DNA of 64,000 nucleotides. Source: JADKIH01 sp031417395 (GTDB lineage Bacteria; Bacteroidota; Bacteroidia; AKYH767-A; 2013-40CM-41-45). The stretch is taken from positions 62,001 to 126,000 of the forward strand of contig JANOVM010000070.1 in the NCBI GenBank assembly GCA_031417395.1. The letters run 5' to 3'. Below are positions 40,857 through 50,733 of this stretch, in pieces. Under the pieces are notes generated by a model, which was not told the DNA's origin, searched no databases, and saw only the letters and a list, made by a program, of their open reading frames with translations. Every line of letters begins with the position of its first letter. The first letter of the stretch is position 1. The position numbers and the translations under genes were made by a program.

Positions 40857-43469
40857 ATGAACTTTAATAATTTCACCATAAAATCGCAGGAGGCTGTTCA
40901 GGCTGCCCAGCAAAATGCTGAGTCGGCCGGACAACAATCAATTGAACCCGGACATATACTTAAAGGAATAATGGAAGTTGACGATGGTATTCTTCCGTTC
41001 ATTTTTAAAAAAGTCAATGTAAAAATTGATAAAATATCTTCGGGCCTAAACACTATTCTGAATTCATTACCAAAAGTTGAAGGAGGAAAAATCTATCTTT
41101 CTGACGATAGCAATAAACTTTTCCTGAAATCAATATCCCTGGCAAAAACATTGGGAGATGAATTTGTTTCACTTGAACATCTTTTGCTGGCTCTTATTTC
41201 TTCTAAAGATAAAACAGGCCAAATGCTTCGTGAAGAAGGGTTGAATGAAAAGGATGCTAAATCAGCCATACTTGAATTAAGAAAAGGTTCAAAAGTTACC
41301 AGTGCAAGCGCAGAAGAGACTTACAATGCCTTAAATAAATATGCACGAAACCTGAATGAACTCGCACGCCAGGGAAAACTTGATCCTGTTATTGGGCGGG
41401 ATGAAGAAATCAGGCGCGTATTACAAATACTTTCACGCCGCACAAAAAACAATCCAATCCTTATTGGAGAACCGGGTGTCGGTAAAACAGCCATAGCTGA
41501 AGGGCTTGCACACAGAATAATTGATGGAGATGTACCGGAAAACCTGAAGAGCAAACAAATATTTTCACTCGACATGGGTTCTCTTATTGCCGGAGCAAAA
41601 TATAAAGGAGAATTTGAAGAGCGATTAAAATCTGTCGTAAAAGAAGTAATAAGCGGAGAAGGTGATATTGTACTTTTCATAGACGAAATTCATACGCTTG
41701 TAGGTGCCGGCGGTGGTGAAGGCGCTATGGATGCTGCTAACATTCTTAAACCAGCTCTTGCCAGAGGCGAATTGCGTGCCATTGGTGCAACGACTCTTGC
41801 AGAATATCAAAAGTATGTAGAGAAAGACAAAGCACTTGAACGCCGTTTTCAAAAAGTAATGGTTGAAGAACCTAATACAGAAGACGCTATTTCCATATTA
41901 CGCGGATTGAAAGAGCGGTATGAAACACACCATAAAGTACGTATTAAAGACGAAGCTATTATTGCTGCTGTTGAGTTGAGTGAGCGCTACATTTCAGACC
42001 GCTTCTTACCGGATAAAGCGATTGACCTTATTGATGAGTCCGCCGCAAAACTGCGACTTGAAATTGATTCGGTTCCTGAAGAGCTGGATGAACTCAACCG
42101 CAGAATCATGCAATTGGAAATTGAAAGAGAAGCCATCAAACGTGAAAAAGATACAAGAAAAGTTACAGAATTATCCGAGCAAATTGCCAATCTTCAGGAA
42201 GAAAGCAATCAGTTAAAAGGCCGCTGGGAATCGGAAAAGCAGGTTGTGCAGGGAATTCAATCAAGTAAAGAAAGAATAGAAGCCTTAAAAATAGAAGCTG
42301 ATCAGGCTGAACGCGCAGGGGAATATGGCAAGGTAGCTGAAATACGTTATGGAAAAATCGGAGAAGCTGAAGAGAAACTTAAAAATCTTGAAAAGCAACT
42401 TGCCGTTATGCAGGTGGATAAAGCGTTGATTAAAGAAGAAGTCGATGCAGAAGATATCGCCGAAGTTGTTTCGCGGTGGACAGGCATTCCTGTAAACCGA
42501 ATGCTTCAGAGTGAAAGAGAAAAACTTTTACACTTAGAAGAGGAATTACATAAGCGTGTAATCGGACAGGAAGAAGCCATTTCTGCTTTGAGTGATGCTG
42601 TCAGGAGAAGTCGTGCCGGTTTACAGGATAAACGAAAACCAATTGGTTCATTTATTTTTCTGGGAACAACGGGAGTTGGAAAAACAGAATTGGCAAAAGC
42701 ACTTGCTGAATTTTTATTCAACGATGAAAACTCCATGACCAGAATTGATATGAGCGAATATCAGGAAAGACATGCCGTTTCGCGTTTGATTGGTGCGCCT
42801 CCGGGATACGTTGGTTATGATGAAGGAGGACAATTAACAGAAGCCGTTAGAAGACGCCCCTACTCTGTTGTATTGCTTGATGAAATTGAAAAGGCGCATC
42901 CCGATGTTTTCAATATTTTACTTCAGGTTTTGGACGATGGCCGATTAACAGATAATAAAGGCCGAACAGCAGATTTTAAAAATACGATCATTATCATGAC
43001 ATCTAATATTGGATCGCACATTATTCAGGAAAGTTTTGATACGATGACGGAATTAAACAGAGAAGAGATTTTAGCCAATACCAAAAACAAAGTATATGAT
43101 TTATTGAAAAAAACTATTCGTCCTGAATTCTTAAATCGAATTGATGAAGTAATCATGTTCCAGCCTTTGACTCGTGAAGAAGTTAAAGAAATTGTAAAAA
43201 TTCAGTTTAAAGGAATACAAGGCATGCTTCAAGAAAATGAAATAACTCTGACTGCAACCGACAATGCTATAGACTGGTTATCTCAACTTGGCTTTGATCC
43301 GCAATTTGGAGCCAGGCCATTGAAAAGGGTTATGCAGAAAAAAATACTTAATGAACTCTCTAAACAGATTCTTGCAGGAAAGGTAAATAAGGATGATGTC
43401 ATTGAATTGGACGTAGACAAAAAGAATGAATTTCTTTTTAGAAATTTAAAAAAGGAAGTCTCTGTTTAA
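40857..43469 (+). CDS. clpB: ATP-dependent disaggregase ClpB
   Basis: Hexameric AAA+ chaperone that threads aggregated proteins with DnaK. The 870 residues contain the Clp N domain (about 1-145), the first AAA+ module (Walker A GEPGVGKTAIAEG near 203, Walker B VLFIDEIHTLVGAGGGEG), the long coiled-coil middle domain (about 405-520) and the second AAA+ module (Walker A GTTGVGKTELAKA near 605; GYVGYDEGGQLTEAVRRRP pore region). The end has the sensor-2 motif GARPLKRVMQKKI. The complete middle domain separates it from ClpA and ClpC. The gene stands alone between terminators and no CIRCE element was seen upstream. Confidence 0.97.
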   Translation: MNFNNFTIKSQEAVQAAQQNAESAGQQSIEPGHILKGIMEVDDGILPFIFKKVNVKIDKISSGLNTILNSLPKVEGGKIYLSDDSNKLFLKSISLAKTLGDEFVSLEHLLLALISSKDKTGQMLREEGLNEKDAKSAILELRKGSKVTSASAEETYNALNKYARNLNELARQGKLDPVIGRDEEIRRVLQILSRRTKNNPILIGEPGVGKTAIAEGLAHRIIDGDVPENLKSKQIFSLDMGSLIAGAKYKGEFEERLKSVVKEVISGEGDIVLFIDEIHTLVGAGGGEGAMDAANILKPALARGELRAIGATTLAEYQKYVEKDKALERRFQKVMVEEPNTEDAISILRGLKERYETHHKVRIKDEAIIAAVELSERYISDRFLPDKAIDLIDESAAKLRLEIDSVPEELDELNRRIMQLEIEREAIKREKDTRKVTELSEQIANLQEESNQLKGRWESEKQVVQGIQSSKERIEALKIEADQAERAGEYGKVAEIRYGKIGEAEEKLKNLEKQLAVMQVDKALIKEEVDAEDIAEVVSRWTGIPVNRMLQSEREKLLHLEEELHKRVIGQEEAISALSDAVRRSRAGLQDKRKPIGSFIFLGTTGVGKTELAKALAEFLFNDENSMTRIDMSEYQERHAVSRLIGAPPGYVGYDEGGQLTEAVRRRPYSVVLLDEIEKAHPDVFNILLQVLDDGRLTDNKGRTADFKNTIIIMTSNIGSHIIQESFDTMTELNREEILANTKNKVYDLLKKTIRPEFLNRIDEVIMFQPLTREEVKEIVKIQFKGIQGMLQENEITLTATDNAIDWLSQLGFDPQFGARPLKRVMQKKILNELSKQILAGKVNKDDVIELDVDKKNEFLFRNLKKEVSV

Positions 43470-43663
43470 TTGCTGAGAGGTCAAAGGATTAGGTGAATTA
43501 AGGTCTGAGTGCATGCGAAAGCGGCATTCGACGGTTTTCAAAAACAGTCATTAAAATGTGATTAAATATCCTTATAAACCATCAAAAACAGGTATAGATT
43601 ATAAAGTTGTTTATTGTAAAACTGTGAAAGTATTTCTATTTTTACAGTTCTACAAAAAACCCT

Positions 43664-45745
43664 ATGAAAAAAATAATACTTACCTCCCTCCTTTTCCCTA
43701 TTTTAACTTTAACCGGTTTATCACAGACCTATTTGGCCAAACAGTGGGACCATACTTACGGTGGAATCTATGTTGAAACCTTAACATCATTAAGCCAAAC
43801 TGCCGATAGCGGCTTCATCCTTGGCGGATATACAAATTCCGATAGCAGCGGAGAAATCTCTGAACAAACCAGAGGAGGATATGACTACTGGATTGTAAAA
43901 ACCGATTCAACCGGTAATATGCAATGGGAAAAAAGATTTGGCGGAAGTCTTTCCGAAAAATTATTCTCAGTTGAGCAAACACTTGATGGTGGCTATATAC
44001 TAGCAGGTTTTGCTGCTTCCGACAGTGGTTTTGACATATCACAGCCATCAAAAGGCGGCTTGGATTTTTGGGCTGTAAAAACAGATGCCTCCGGAATTAA
44101 ACAATGGGATAAAAGATACGGCGGAATTGATTCGGAATGGCTTAGTTCCGTTGTTCAAACAGCTGACAGCGGATTTATGTTTGGCGGCTGGACTTTTTCA
44201 GACAGTAGCGGCGATGTTTCTCAAAATTCCAGAGGAGGAAGTGATTTCTGGATACTGAAAACAGATAAAAATGGAACAAGGCTTTGGGATAAAAAATACG
44301 GTGGTAATTCCTCCGACGAGTTATATGTTGTTCGTCAAACCACTGACCTTGGCTATATTCTAGGTGGTACAACTTCGTCAGACAGCAGTTTTGAAGTAAC
44401 CAGTAATTCTAAAGGCAATAAAGATTTTTGGATTGTTAGAACAGATGTAAATGGTGTTAAACTTTGGGATAAAAGATTTGGTGGTAGTGATAATGACAAT
44501 CTTTTATCCATGGAATTAACAATGAATGGCGGTTATATTTTGGGTGGATATACCATTTCCGACAGCTCGGGTGATGTTTCACAGGTAACCAGGGATACCT
44601 CTTTAAATATATTAGACAGAGGTGATGCCTGGATTGTTAAAGTAGATTCTCTCGGTTCAAAACAATGGGATAAACGATTTGGAGGAGAATGGGTTGAGGA
44701 CGCATTTGGTTATGTAACACCTACTCGTGATGGCGGTTACTTAATGGGATGTGCATCCTATTCTAATATAAGTGGAGATAAAACAGAAAATAATTTTGGC
44801 TTTGAACAATCCTGGCTTGTAAAAATGGATTCGGCAGGAACAAAATTATGGGATAAAACAATTTTTGTCGGCAGGGAAGATGAATATGCTTATCCGATCG
44901 AAACGTATGATGGTTGCTATGCAATAGCTAACTGGTCCGAAGGTGGTATTGGAGCTTATAAATCAGAAGACAGACGTGGGGCCTATGATTTTTGGATGAT
45001 AAAATTCTGTGAAACGAATATACCTCAACTGCCTGCTGCAGATTTTACTGCCAGCTATACTGAAATATGCCAGGGAGGTTGTTTTGATTTCACTAACTTT
45101 TCAGTAAATTCCAGTTCATTTACCTGGAATTTTCCCGGCTCTTCAACTCCAACGAGTACTGTTACTTCTCCTACTCAAATCTGTTACTCCGATACCGGAC
45201 ATTATACAGTTACATTGATTGCATCAAATGCCGGATTAAGCGATACTCTTGAATTTGTTAACCTATTATATGTTGTTCCCCTTCCACCTGCTAACATTAC
45301 ACAAATTGGAGATTCGCTTTTTGTACAGCAAGGGTATTTAACTTATCAATGGTATTACAATGGAGCTATACTCTTAAACGATACTAATTACTTTTTACTT
45401 GCTTTACAAGATGGCGATTACCGCGTAGATGTAGTTGACACATTCGGGTGTCCAAACAATGATACAATATTTTCAGTTCAAGTAGGACTAAAGGAATTTA
45501 CCATTAATGGTTTTTCAATAGGTGTTTATCCCAATCCTGCAAAGAGTGAATTATCTGTTGAAGGTCTAGAGGCATTCATTGGCGGTAATATTCAAATCGT
45601 TGATTTGCTAGGTAAAGAAATCTATTCTTCAAAAATTATTAACCGTAAACAGGAAATTCAACTTTCAAATATTAACCCCGGCATTTACTTTATAGAAGTA
45701 AGAAAGGGAAATATAAACTCCTTTGCACGGTTTATTAAAGAGTAA
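43664..45745 (+). CDS. Second T9SS-secreted seven-repeat beta-propeller protein with PKD domain
   Basis: A 693-residue paralogue of the protein at 15743. After a signal peptide (MKKIILTSLLFPILTLTGLS) come seven repeats of about 60 residues marked by QWDKRFGG-like ends, GGYILGG strands and DFWIVKTD strands. A PKD domain follows at about 455-545 (FTWNFPGSSTPTST, YTVTLIASNAG), then an Ig-like segment and a T9SS type A sorting domain (GVYPNPAKSELSVEG, INPGIYFIEVRKG). The repeats are more uniform than in the paralogue. It has no catalytic motif and is probably a surface-exposed binding protein. It may share a transcript with the hydrolase 31 bases on. Confidence 0.87.
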   Translation: MKKIILTSLLFPILTLTGLSQTYLAKQWDHTYGGIYVETLTSLSQTADSGFILGGYTNSDSSGEISEQTRGGYDYWIVKTDSTGNMQWEKRFGGSLSEKLFSVEQTLDGGYILAGFAASDSGFDISQPSKGGLDFWAVKTDASGIKQWDKRYGGIDSEWLSSVVQTADSGFMFGGWTFSDSSGDVSQNSRGGSDFWILKTDKNGTRLWDKKYGGNSSDELYVVRQTTDLGYILGGTTSSDSSFEVTSNSKGNKDFWIVRTDVNGVKLWDKRFGGSDNDNLLSMELTMNGGYILGGYTISDSSGDVSQVTRDTSLNILDRGDAWIVKVDSLGSKQWDKRFGGEWVEDAFGYVTPTRDGGYLMGCASYSNISGDKTENNFGFEQSWLVKMDSAGTKLWDKTIFVGREDEYAYPIETYDGCYAIANWSEGGIGAYKSEDRRGAYDFWMIKFCETNIPQLPAADFTASYTEICQGGCFDFTNFSVNSSSFTWNFPGSSTPTSTVTSPTQICYSDTGHYTVTLIASNAGLSDTLEFVNLLYVVPLPPANITQIGDSLFVQQGYLTYQWYYNGAILLNDTNYFLLALQDGDYRVDVVDTFGCPNNDTIFSVQVGLKEFTINGFSIGVYPNPAKSELSVEGLEAFIGGNIQIVDLLGKEIYSSKIINRKQEIQLSNINPGIYFIEVRKGNINSFARFIKE

Positions 45746-45776
45746 CATTATCTAAAAAAATAATTATTTCTTAATC

Positions 45777-46619
45777 ATGAATTTATTTTATAAATTATTC
45801 CTGGGGATTATTTTAATTCCCTTTTTATCAATTGCTCAAAATAAAAGTTGTTGTATGCAAAGCTCTACAGAAAGCTTTGCCCAACTTTCTGCCGATGTCA
45901 GCTTTGCTTCTTCTCATTTAGCTCCAATACCATTTACCTTTGAGGCTTCAAATGGAAAAATGATTTCAATTAATTGCGCAAGCGGTCCTGCAGCTAAAGC
46001 TTTTGAAGTTAAATCTGCCGAGCCATCCGATAAATGGATTTTTGTTTTTCATGAATGGTGGGGATTGAACGACTATATTAAAAGAGAAGCAGAGAAATTA
46101 TCGGCTGAAATTCCGGGTGTAAATATTTTGGCCATTGACCTGTATGACGGCATAATTGCCACAACACCCGAAGAAGCCCAAAGTACCATGGGAAAAATGA
46201 AAGATGAACGCAGCCGAATGATAATTAATTCTTCCATTAAATATGTCGGAAATAAAGCAAAGATAGCAACCCTTGGATGGTGCATGGGTGGTGGATGGTC
46301 TTTACAAGCAAGTTTAATGGCAGGCAGCAAAGCAAAAGCTTGTGTTATGTATTATGGCATGCCGGAAACGGACCCGAAAAAAATATCTACATTATCTCCC
46401 GATGTACTTGGAATATTTGCTTTGAAGGATAATTGGATAACTCCTGAAGTAGTCGATAAATTCAAACTACTGATGGAAAGTAAAAACAAAAAACTAATCG
46501 TTAAAAACTACGAGGCTGTTCATGCTTTTGCAAATCCAAGTAATCCGGATTACAATCAAGAATTAGCCGAAGATGCTCACAAAAATGTAGTTGACTATTT
46601 ACTCGAAAGATTAAAATAA
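45777..46619 (+). CDS. Exported dienelactone hydrolase family protein
   Basis: A 280-residue alpha/beta hydrolase with an N-terminal signal peptide (about 1-20) and then a short linker with a Cys-Cys pair. The dienelactone-hydrolase triad is intact: nucleophile Cys169 in GWCMGGGW, Asp218 in ALKDNW and His249 in AVHAFAN. The oxyanion segment is VFHEWWGLNDYIK. The classic enzyme opens dienelactone in chloroaromatic breakdown, but exported relatives act on unknown esters, and nothing near it suggests aromatic metabolism. Confidence 0.85.
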   Translation: MNLFYKLFLGIILIPFLSIAQNKSCCMQSSTESFAQLSADVSFASSHLAPIPFTFEASNGKMISINCASGPAAKAFEVKSAEPSDKWIFVFHEWWGLNDYIKREAEKLSAEIPGVNILAIDLYDGIIATTPEEAQSTMGKMKDERSRMIINSSIKYVGNKAKIATLGWCMGGGWSLQASLMAGSKAKACVMYYGMPETDPKKISTLSPDVLGIFALKDNWITPEVVDKFKLLMESKNKKLIVKNYEAVHAFANPSNPDYNQELAEDAHKNVVDYLLERLK

Positions 46620-46722
46620 AGACTTTTTCTGTCAATCTATTAGCCGAATTTTATTTGCTTTTTTGAAGTTTTCATTTCAGCTTTAATTTATTAATTTGGC
46701 TTAATTTACTTTTCTCCTTAAA

Positions 46723-48639
46723 ATGATTGAACAGAATATTCAACAGGTATTAACCAAATATTGGGGATATAATGCTTTTCGTCCTTTGCAAAAGGAAATC
46801 ATTGTATCTGTCATGCAGGGTAAAGATACGTTAGCATTATTACCGACAGGAGGAGGAAAATCAATATGCTTTCAGGTACCTGCCATGGCTCAGGAAGGCA
46901 TTTGCATTGTTGTATCGCCTTTAATTGCTCTTATGAAGGATCAGGTTGAGAACCTTCATAAAAAAAATATTCCTGCAGTTTCTATAGTATCGGGAATGAA
47001 CAGGAATGAAATTGATATAGCACTCGACAATTGCATTTACGGCAAAGAAAAATTTTTATACGTTTCCCCTGAACGCTTATCGTCGGATATATTTATTGAG
47101 CGAATTAAAAAGATGAAGGTTAATTTAATTGCCATTGATGAAGCACATTGCATTTCGCAATGGGGATATGACTTTCGCCCTGCCTACTTGAAGATTGCCG
47201 AGGTAAGAGAAATACTTCCCGGTGTTCCGGTTCTGGCGCTTACTGCTACAGCAACAGCTTCTGTTGAAGAAGATATACAGAAAAGATTAAACTTCCCTGT
47301 AAACAATGTGTTCAGGAAAAGTTTTGAAAGAAAGAATCTGTCCTATGTAGTGCTTTATGAAGAAGATAAACTAAAAAGGCTGCTGAATATTGTACGTAAA
47401 ATTAAAGGGTGTGGAATTGTATATGCCCGTACAAGAAAAAAAACAAGAGAACTTTCTGAATACCTTGTAAGAAATAAAATCAGTGCTGAATATTATCATG
47501 CAGGACTTACTTCGCAGGCGAGAAGTTTAATTCAGGGAAACTGGATGAAAGAAAAAACAAGAATTGTTGTTGCAACCAATGCCTTTGGAATGGGTATTGA
47601 TAAAAGCAACGTACGTTTTGTCGTTCACATGGATTCCCCCGAAAGCCTGGAAGCCTATTACCAGGAAGCAGGAAGAGCCGGACGCGATGAAGATAAATCG
47701 TATGCAATTTTACTTTACAATCAGTCCGACAGAGCCGAAATTGAACACAGATTTGAAACGACATTTCCTGAAGTGAGTAAAATAAAAAATGTTTACCAGG
47801 CTCTCTGCAATTACCTCAAACTCCCTGTAGGATCAGGACGGGGGATTAGTTTTGATTTTGAACTTGGAGAATTCTGTAATAGCTACGGATTTAATTCACA
47901 GGAAGCTTTTAATTCGTTAAAGATTATTGAACTTCAGGGATTAATATCCCTGAATGATTCGGTTGGAATGCAATCGCGAATTCATTTTACGTATCGTGCC
48001 GATGATTTATATGAATTCCAGGTAAAAAATCCCTCATACGATCATTTCATTAAAGTAATACTAAGGACTTACGAAGGGATTTTTGATGATTTTGTAGTAA
48101 TACGCGAAGATGAAATTGGGCGGAAGGCTAATATCAGTAAGACAGAAGTTCTCCGTCTATTAGATATTCTAACCGGCTTAAAAATTGTATCTTATCTTCC
48201 CGCAAACGATACTCCACAACTTACGTTTTTAGAAGAAAGACTCGACAACAGGGATTTTATTATTGATCGTGAATTTTTAGCTGATAGAAAAACACGCTAC
48301 ATGGAAAGAGCGCGTGCTTTTATGAATTATGCTGAATCCAAGAACAGGTGCAGAAGTCAAATGCTTGTTGCCTATTTTGGTGAGACGGATACACGCCGTT
48401 GTGGAATATGCGACTTTTGTCTGGAACGAAATAAAGCAGATGTTAGTGACCTGGAATTTGACAATATACATCAGGAAGTAAAAAAACAACTTTTAAAAAA
48501 ATCCATTGGCCTTCATGAATTAGTGGAACACATTAATCCTAATCAAGAAAATAAAACACTTAGAGTTATAGAATGGCTGATTGACAATGAGCAAATTTAC
48601 TACAGTGAAGGGAATCTCCTAAAATGGAAAGAGCAGTAA
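46723..48639 (+). CDS. recQ: ATP-dependent DNA helicase RecQ, short form
   Basis: Unwinds DNA 3' to 5' during recombination and repair. The 638 residues hold the helicase core (Walker A PTGGGKS at 41-47, DEAH box in AIDEAHCISQWGYDFRP, and motif VI EAGRAGRDE). The zinc-binding subdomain follows, with its four cysteines spread over NRCRSQML and RRCGICDFCLERN. A winged-helix-like end closes the chain. No HRDC domain is evident, so this is the shorter RecQ type. Its last 16 bases overlap the start of the glycosylase gene, so the two are translationally coupled. Confidence 0.94.
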   Translation: MIEQNIQQVLTKYWGYNAFRPLQKEIIVSVMQGKDTLALLPTGGGKSICFQVPAMAQEGICIVVSPLIALMKDQVENLHKKNIPAVSIVSGMNRNEIDIALDNCIYGKEKFLYVSPERLSSDIFIERIKKMKVNLIAIDEAHCISQWGYDFRPAYLKIAEVREILPGVPVLALTATATASVEEDIQKRLNFPVNNVFRKSFERKNLSYVVLYEEDKLKRLLNIVRKIKGCGIVYARTRKKTRELSEYLVRNKISAEYYHAGLTSQARSLIQGNWMKEKTRIVVATNAFGMGIDKSNVRFVVHMDSPESLEAYYQEAGRAGRDEDKSYAILLYNQSDRAEIEHRFETTFPEVSKIKNVYQALCNYLKLPVGSGRGISFDFELGEFCNSYGFNSQEAFNSLKIIELQGLISLNDSVGMQSRIHFTYRADDLYEFQVKNPSYDHFIKVILRTYEGIFDDFVVIREDEIGRKANISKTEVLRLLDILTGLKIVSYLPANDTPQLTFLEERLDNRDFIIDREFLADRKTRYMERARAFMNYAESKNRCRSQMLVAYFGETDTRRCGICDFCLERNKADVSDLEFDNIHQEVKKQLLKKSIGLHELVEHINPNQENKTLRVIEWLIDNEQIYYSEGNLLKWKEQ

Positions 48640-49259
48640 AACTTCCATCTTCATTTTTTAAGAATGATAATGTTGTCTCTTTAGCAAAGTCACTTTTAGG
48701 CAAGGTTCTGGTAACAAAATTTAAAGGGCAATTAACATCGGGAATTATTACTGAAACGGAAGCCTATAACGGAGAAGTTGATCGAACCTCACATGCTTTT
48801 GGGGGGCGAAGAACAGAAAGAACTGAAATAATGTATGCTGAAGGGGGAATAGCATATGTTTACCTATGCTACGGAATACATTCATTGTTTAATATAGTAA
48901 GTAATAAAAAAGATGTGCCGCATGCCATATTAATTCGCGCATTCTACCCTGTTGAAGGGATTGCCACAATGAGAAAAAGAAGAAATAATTTTAAGTTATC
49001 TGTTTCTAAATTGTGCATTGGGCCGGGAACAGTATCACAAGCCTTGGGTATTCATTATTCAGATTCGGGAAAAATGATTACCGGACCTGAAATATGGCTT
49101 GAGGAAAGAAACATTCTGATTCCTGAAAAAGCTGTGCTTAAAGGTCCACGGATTGGAGTGGATTACGCAGGAAAGGATGCTCTCCTACCCTACAGGTTCA
49201 GGATTTTACATGATGTACTTGTTAAATCAAATGAATATTTGTTAAACGTAAATGAATGA
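48624..49259 (+). CDS. DNA-3-methyladenine glycosylase (AAG/MPG family)
   Basis: Removes alkylated and deaminated purines (3-methyladenine, hypoxanthine) to begin base excision repair. The 211 residues match the AAG/MPG family: ARSLLGK-like AKSLLGKVLV, the catalytic-glutamate segment ITETEAYNGEVDRTSHAFGG, MYAEGGIAYVYLCYGIHSLF, NIVSNKKDVPHAILIRA and LCIGPGTVSQALGI. The start codon lies inside recQ (16-base overlap), making a two-gene repair operon. Confidence 0.94.
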   Translation: MERAVKLPSSFFKNDNVVSLAKSLLGKVLVTKFKGQLTSGIITETEAYNGEVDRTSHAFGGRRTERTEIMYAEGGIAYVYLCYGIHSLFNIVSNKKDVPHAILIRAFYPVEGIATMRKRRNNFKLSVSKLCIGPGTVSQALGIHYSDSGKMITGPEIWLEERNILIPEKAVLKGPRIGVDYAGKDALLPYRFRILHDVLVKSNEYLLNVNE

Positions 49260-49352
49260 TTAGGAAATTAAGAGAAGGCGATTTTTTGAGTTGGGTTCGA
49301 GTTGTGTGTTGTGGGTTTTAGTAAATAAGCTGCTTGATTTACTGTCAGTGTG

Positions 49353-49378
49353 TAACCGCGGCGGATGCGCGGCGGTTA
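49353..49378. repeat. GC-rich inverted repeat in the gap after the glycosylase gene
   Basis: TAACCGC and GCGGTTA face each other around a GC-rich centre that itself contains CGCG twice. It stands out in an AT-rich 250-base gap that otherwise holds nothing recognisable. No T run follows, so it is not a standard terminator. Confidence 0.5.
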
Positions 49379-49507
49379 AATCCGACCATGACAAAGTACC
49401 AATAATAAATCAAAGCAAATAATAGTGCTTAAAATATTAAGCAGTAAATCCCATTCATTTCTAGCTCTTATTTTTTCATTCCATCTTTTTGGTTTCCTTT
49501 GCATGAA

Positions 49508-50692
49508 ATGAAAAAGTTTGCAAGGGTAATTTTAAATCCCAAAAAGGAAAGATCGTTAATTCTATACCATCCCTGGATTTTCTCCGGAGCTGTAGGGAAA
49601 ACGGAAGGAGAACCGGAAGAAGGCGATATTGTAGAAGTATTCTCCCATGATGGAAACTATCTGGCTACAGGTCATTTTCACAATGGCTCAATTAAAGTAA
49701 GAGTATTCTCATTTGAACGAACAGATGCTGAACAGGACTTTTGGCTGAATAAGTTAAAAGCCGCATATGAATACAGGGTTAAAATTGGAATTGCCAATAA
49801 TACGCATTCCAATATTTATCGTTTAATACATGGAGAAGGTGACGGTTTGCCCGGACTTATTATTGACCTATACGATACTGCAGCCATTATACAAACCCAT
49901 ACGGAAGGTATGCAAAAAATAACGGGCTACTTAGTGGAAGCATTAAAAACTATCTATGGCAATAAATTGGATGTTGTTTTTGATAAAAGTGGAGATACGC
50001 TTGGAAAAAAACGGCTCACACCATTTGATAATAAATTTTTATTTGGAAGCTTAGAGGAGAAAATAGCGATTGAAAACGACATACGGTTTAATGTAAATTG
50101 GGTTGAAGGACAAAAAACAGGATTCTTTATCGATCAGCGGGAAAACAGAAAACTTTTAGAAACTTATTCAGCAGGCAAAAGAGTATTGAACACATTCTCT
50201 TATTCAGGAGGATTTTCCATGTATGCCTTAAAGGGAGGAGCTGCACATGTTCATTCTGTTGATAGTTCTAAAAAGGCAGCAGAAATGGCCGGCAAAAATG
50301 CACAGTTAAATGGATTTGAGGACAGACACACTTTCTTTGCAGAAGATGTATTTAATTACTTTAAAAAGAATGAAGAAACTTACGATATTGTTATTCTTGA
50401 TCCGCCTGCTTTCGCAAAACATTTAAGTGCTGTTGATAATGCCATGGTGGGATACAGGAATCTTAATACTGAAGGAATAAAGAAAGTAAATAAAGGCGGG
50501 ATACTTTTTACTTTTTCATGTTCACAGGTAATAGACAGAATGCTTTTTCGCAAACTTGTTTTTCAGGCAGCTGCTCAAACAAAAAGAAATGTCCGTATTA
50601 TGCACCAGCTTTCGCAATCGCCCGATCACCCCATTAATATTTATCATCCTGAGGGAGAATATCTAAAGGGATTGGTACTGATGATCGATTAA
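49508..50692 (+). CDS. Class I rRNA methyltransferase, RlmI/PUA type
   Basis: A 394-residue SAM-dependent methyltransferase, probably acting on 23S rRNA cytosine as RlmI does. The N-terminal PUA domain (about 1-80; HPWIFSGAVGKTEGEPEEGD) binds RNA. An EEHEE-like central part contains RLIHGEGDGLPGLIIDLYD. The catalytic Rossmann domain has VEGQKTGFFIDQRENR, LNTFSYSGGFSMYALKGGA for SAM and the DPPAF motif (VILDPPAFAKH), with FSCSQ near the end supplying a conserved cysteine. ATG 49508 is preferred to the in-frame TTG at 49499. The exact target base is inferred from the family only. Confidence 0.88.
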   Translation: MKKFARVILNPKKERSLILYHPWIFSGAVGKTEGEPEEGDIVEVFSHDGNYLATGHFHNGSIKVRVFSFERTDAEQDFWLNKLKAAYEYRVKIGIANNTHSNIYRLIHGEGDGLPGLIIDLYDTAAIIQTHTEGMQKITGYLVEALKTIYGNKLDVVFDKSGDTLGKKRLTPFDNKFLFGSLEEKIAIENDIRFNVNWVEGQKTGFFIDQRENRKLLETYSAGKRVLNTFSYSGGFSMYALKGGAAHVHSVDSSKKAAEMAGKNAQLNGFEDRHTFFAEDVFNYFKKNEETYDIVILDPPAFAKHLSAVDNAMVGYRNLNTEGIKKVNKGGILFTFSCSQVIDRMLFRKLVFQAAAQTKRNVRIMHQLSQSPDHPINIYHPEGEYLKGLVLMID

Positions 50693-50733
50693 CCTACAAA
50701 CAATGTTCATCATAGAAAAGGATTGCCGATAAA

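Noticed and set aside
43558..43776. A 72-codon frame overlapping the start of the second propeller gene
   Set aside because: It runs out of frame through the signal peptide of the real gene and resembles no protein.
49285..49300. GGGTTCGAG as part of a tRNA T-loop
   Set aside because: No acceptor, D or anticodon arms can be formed around it.
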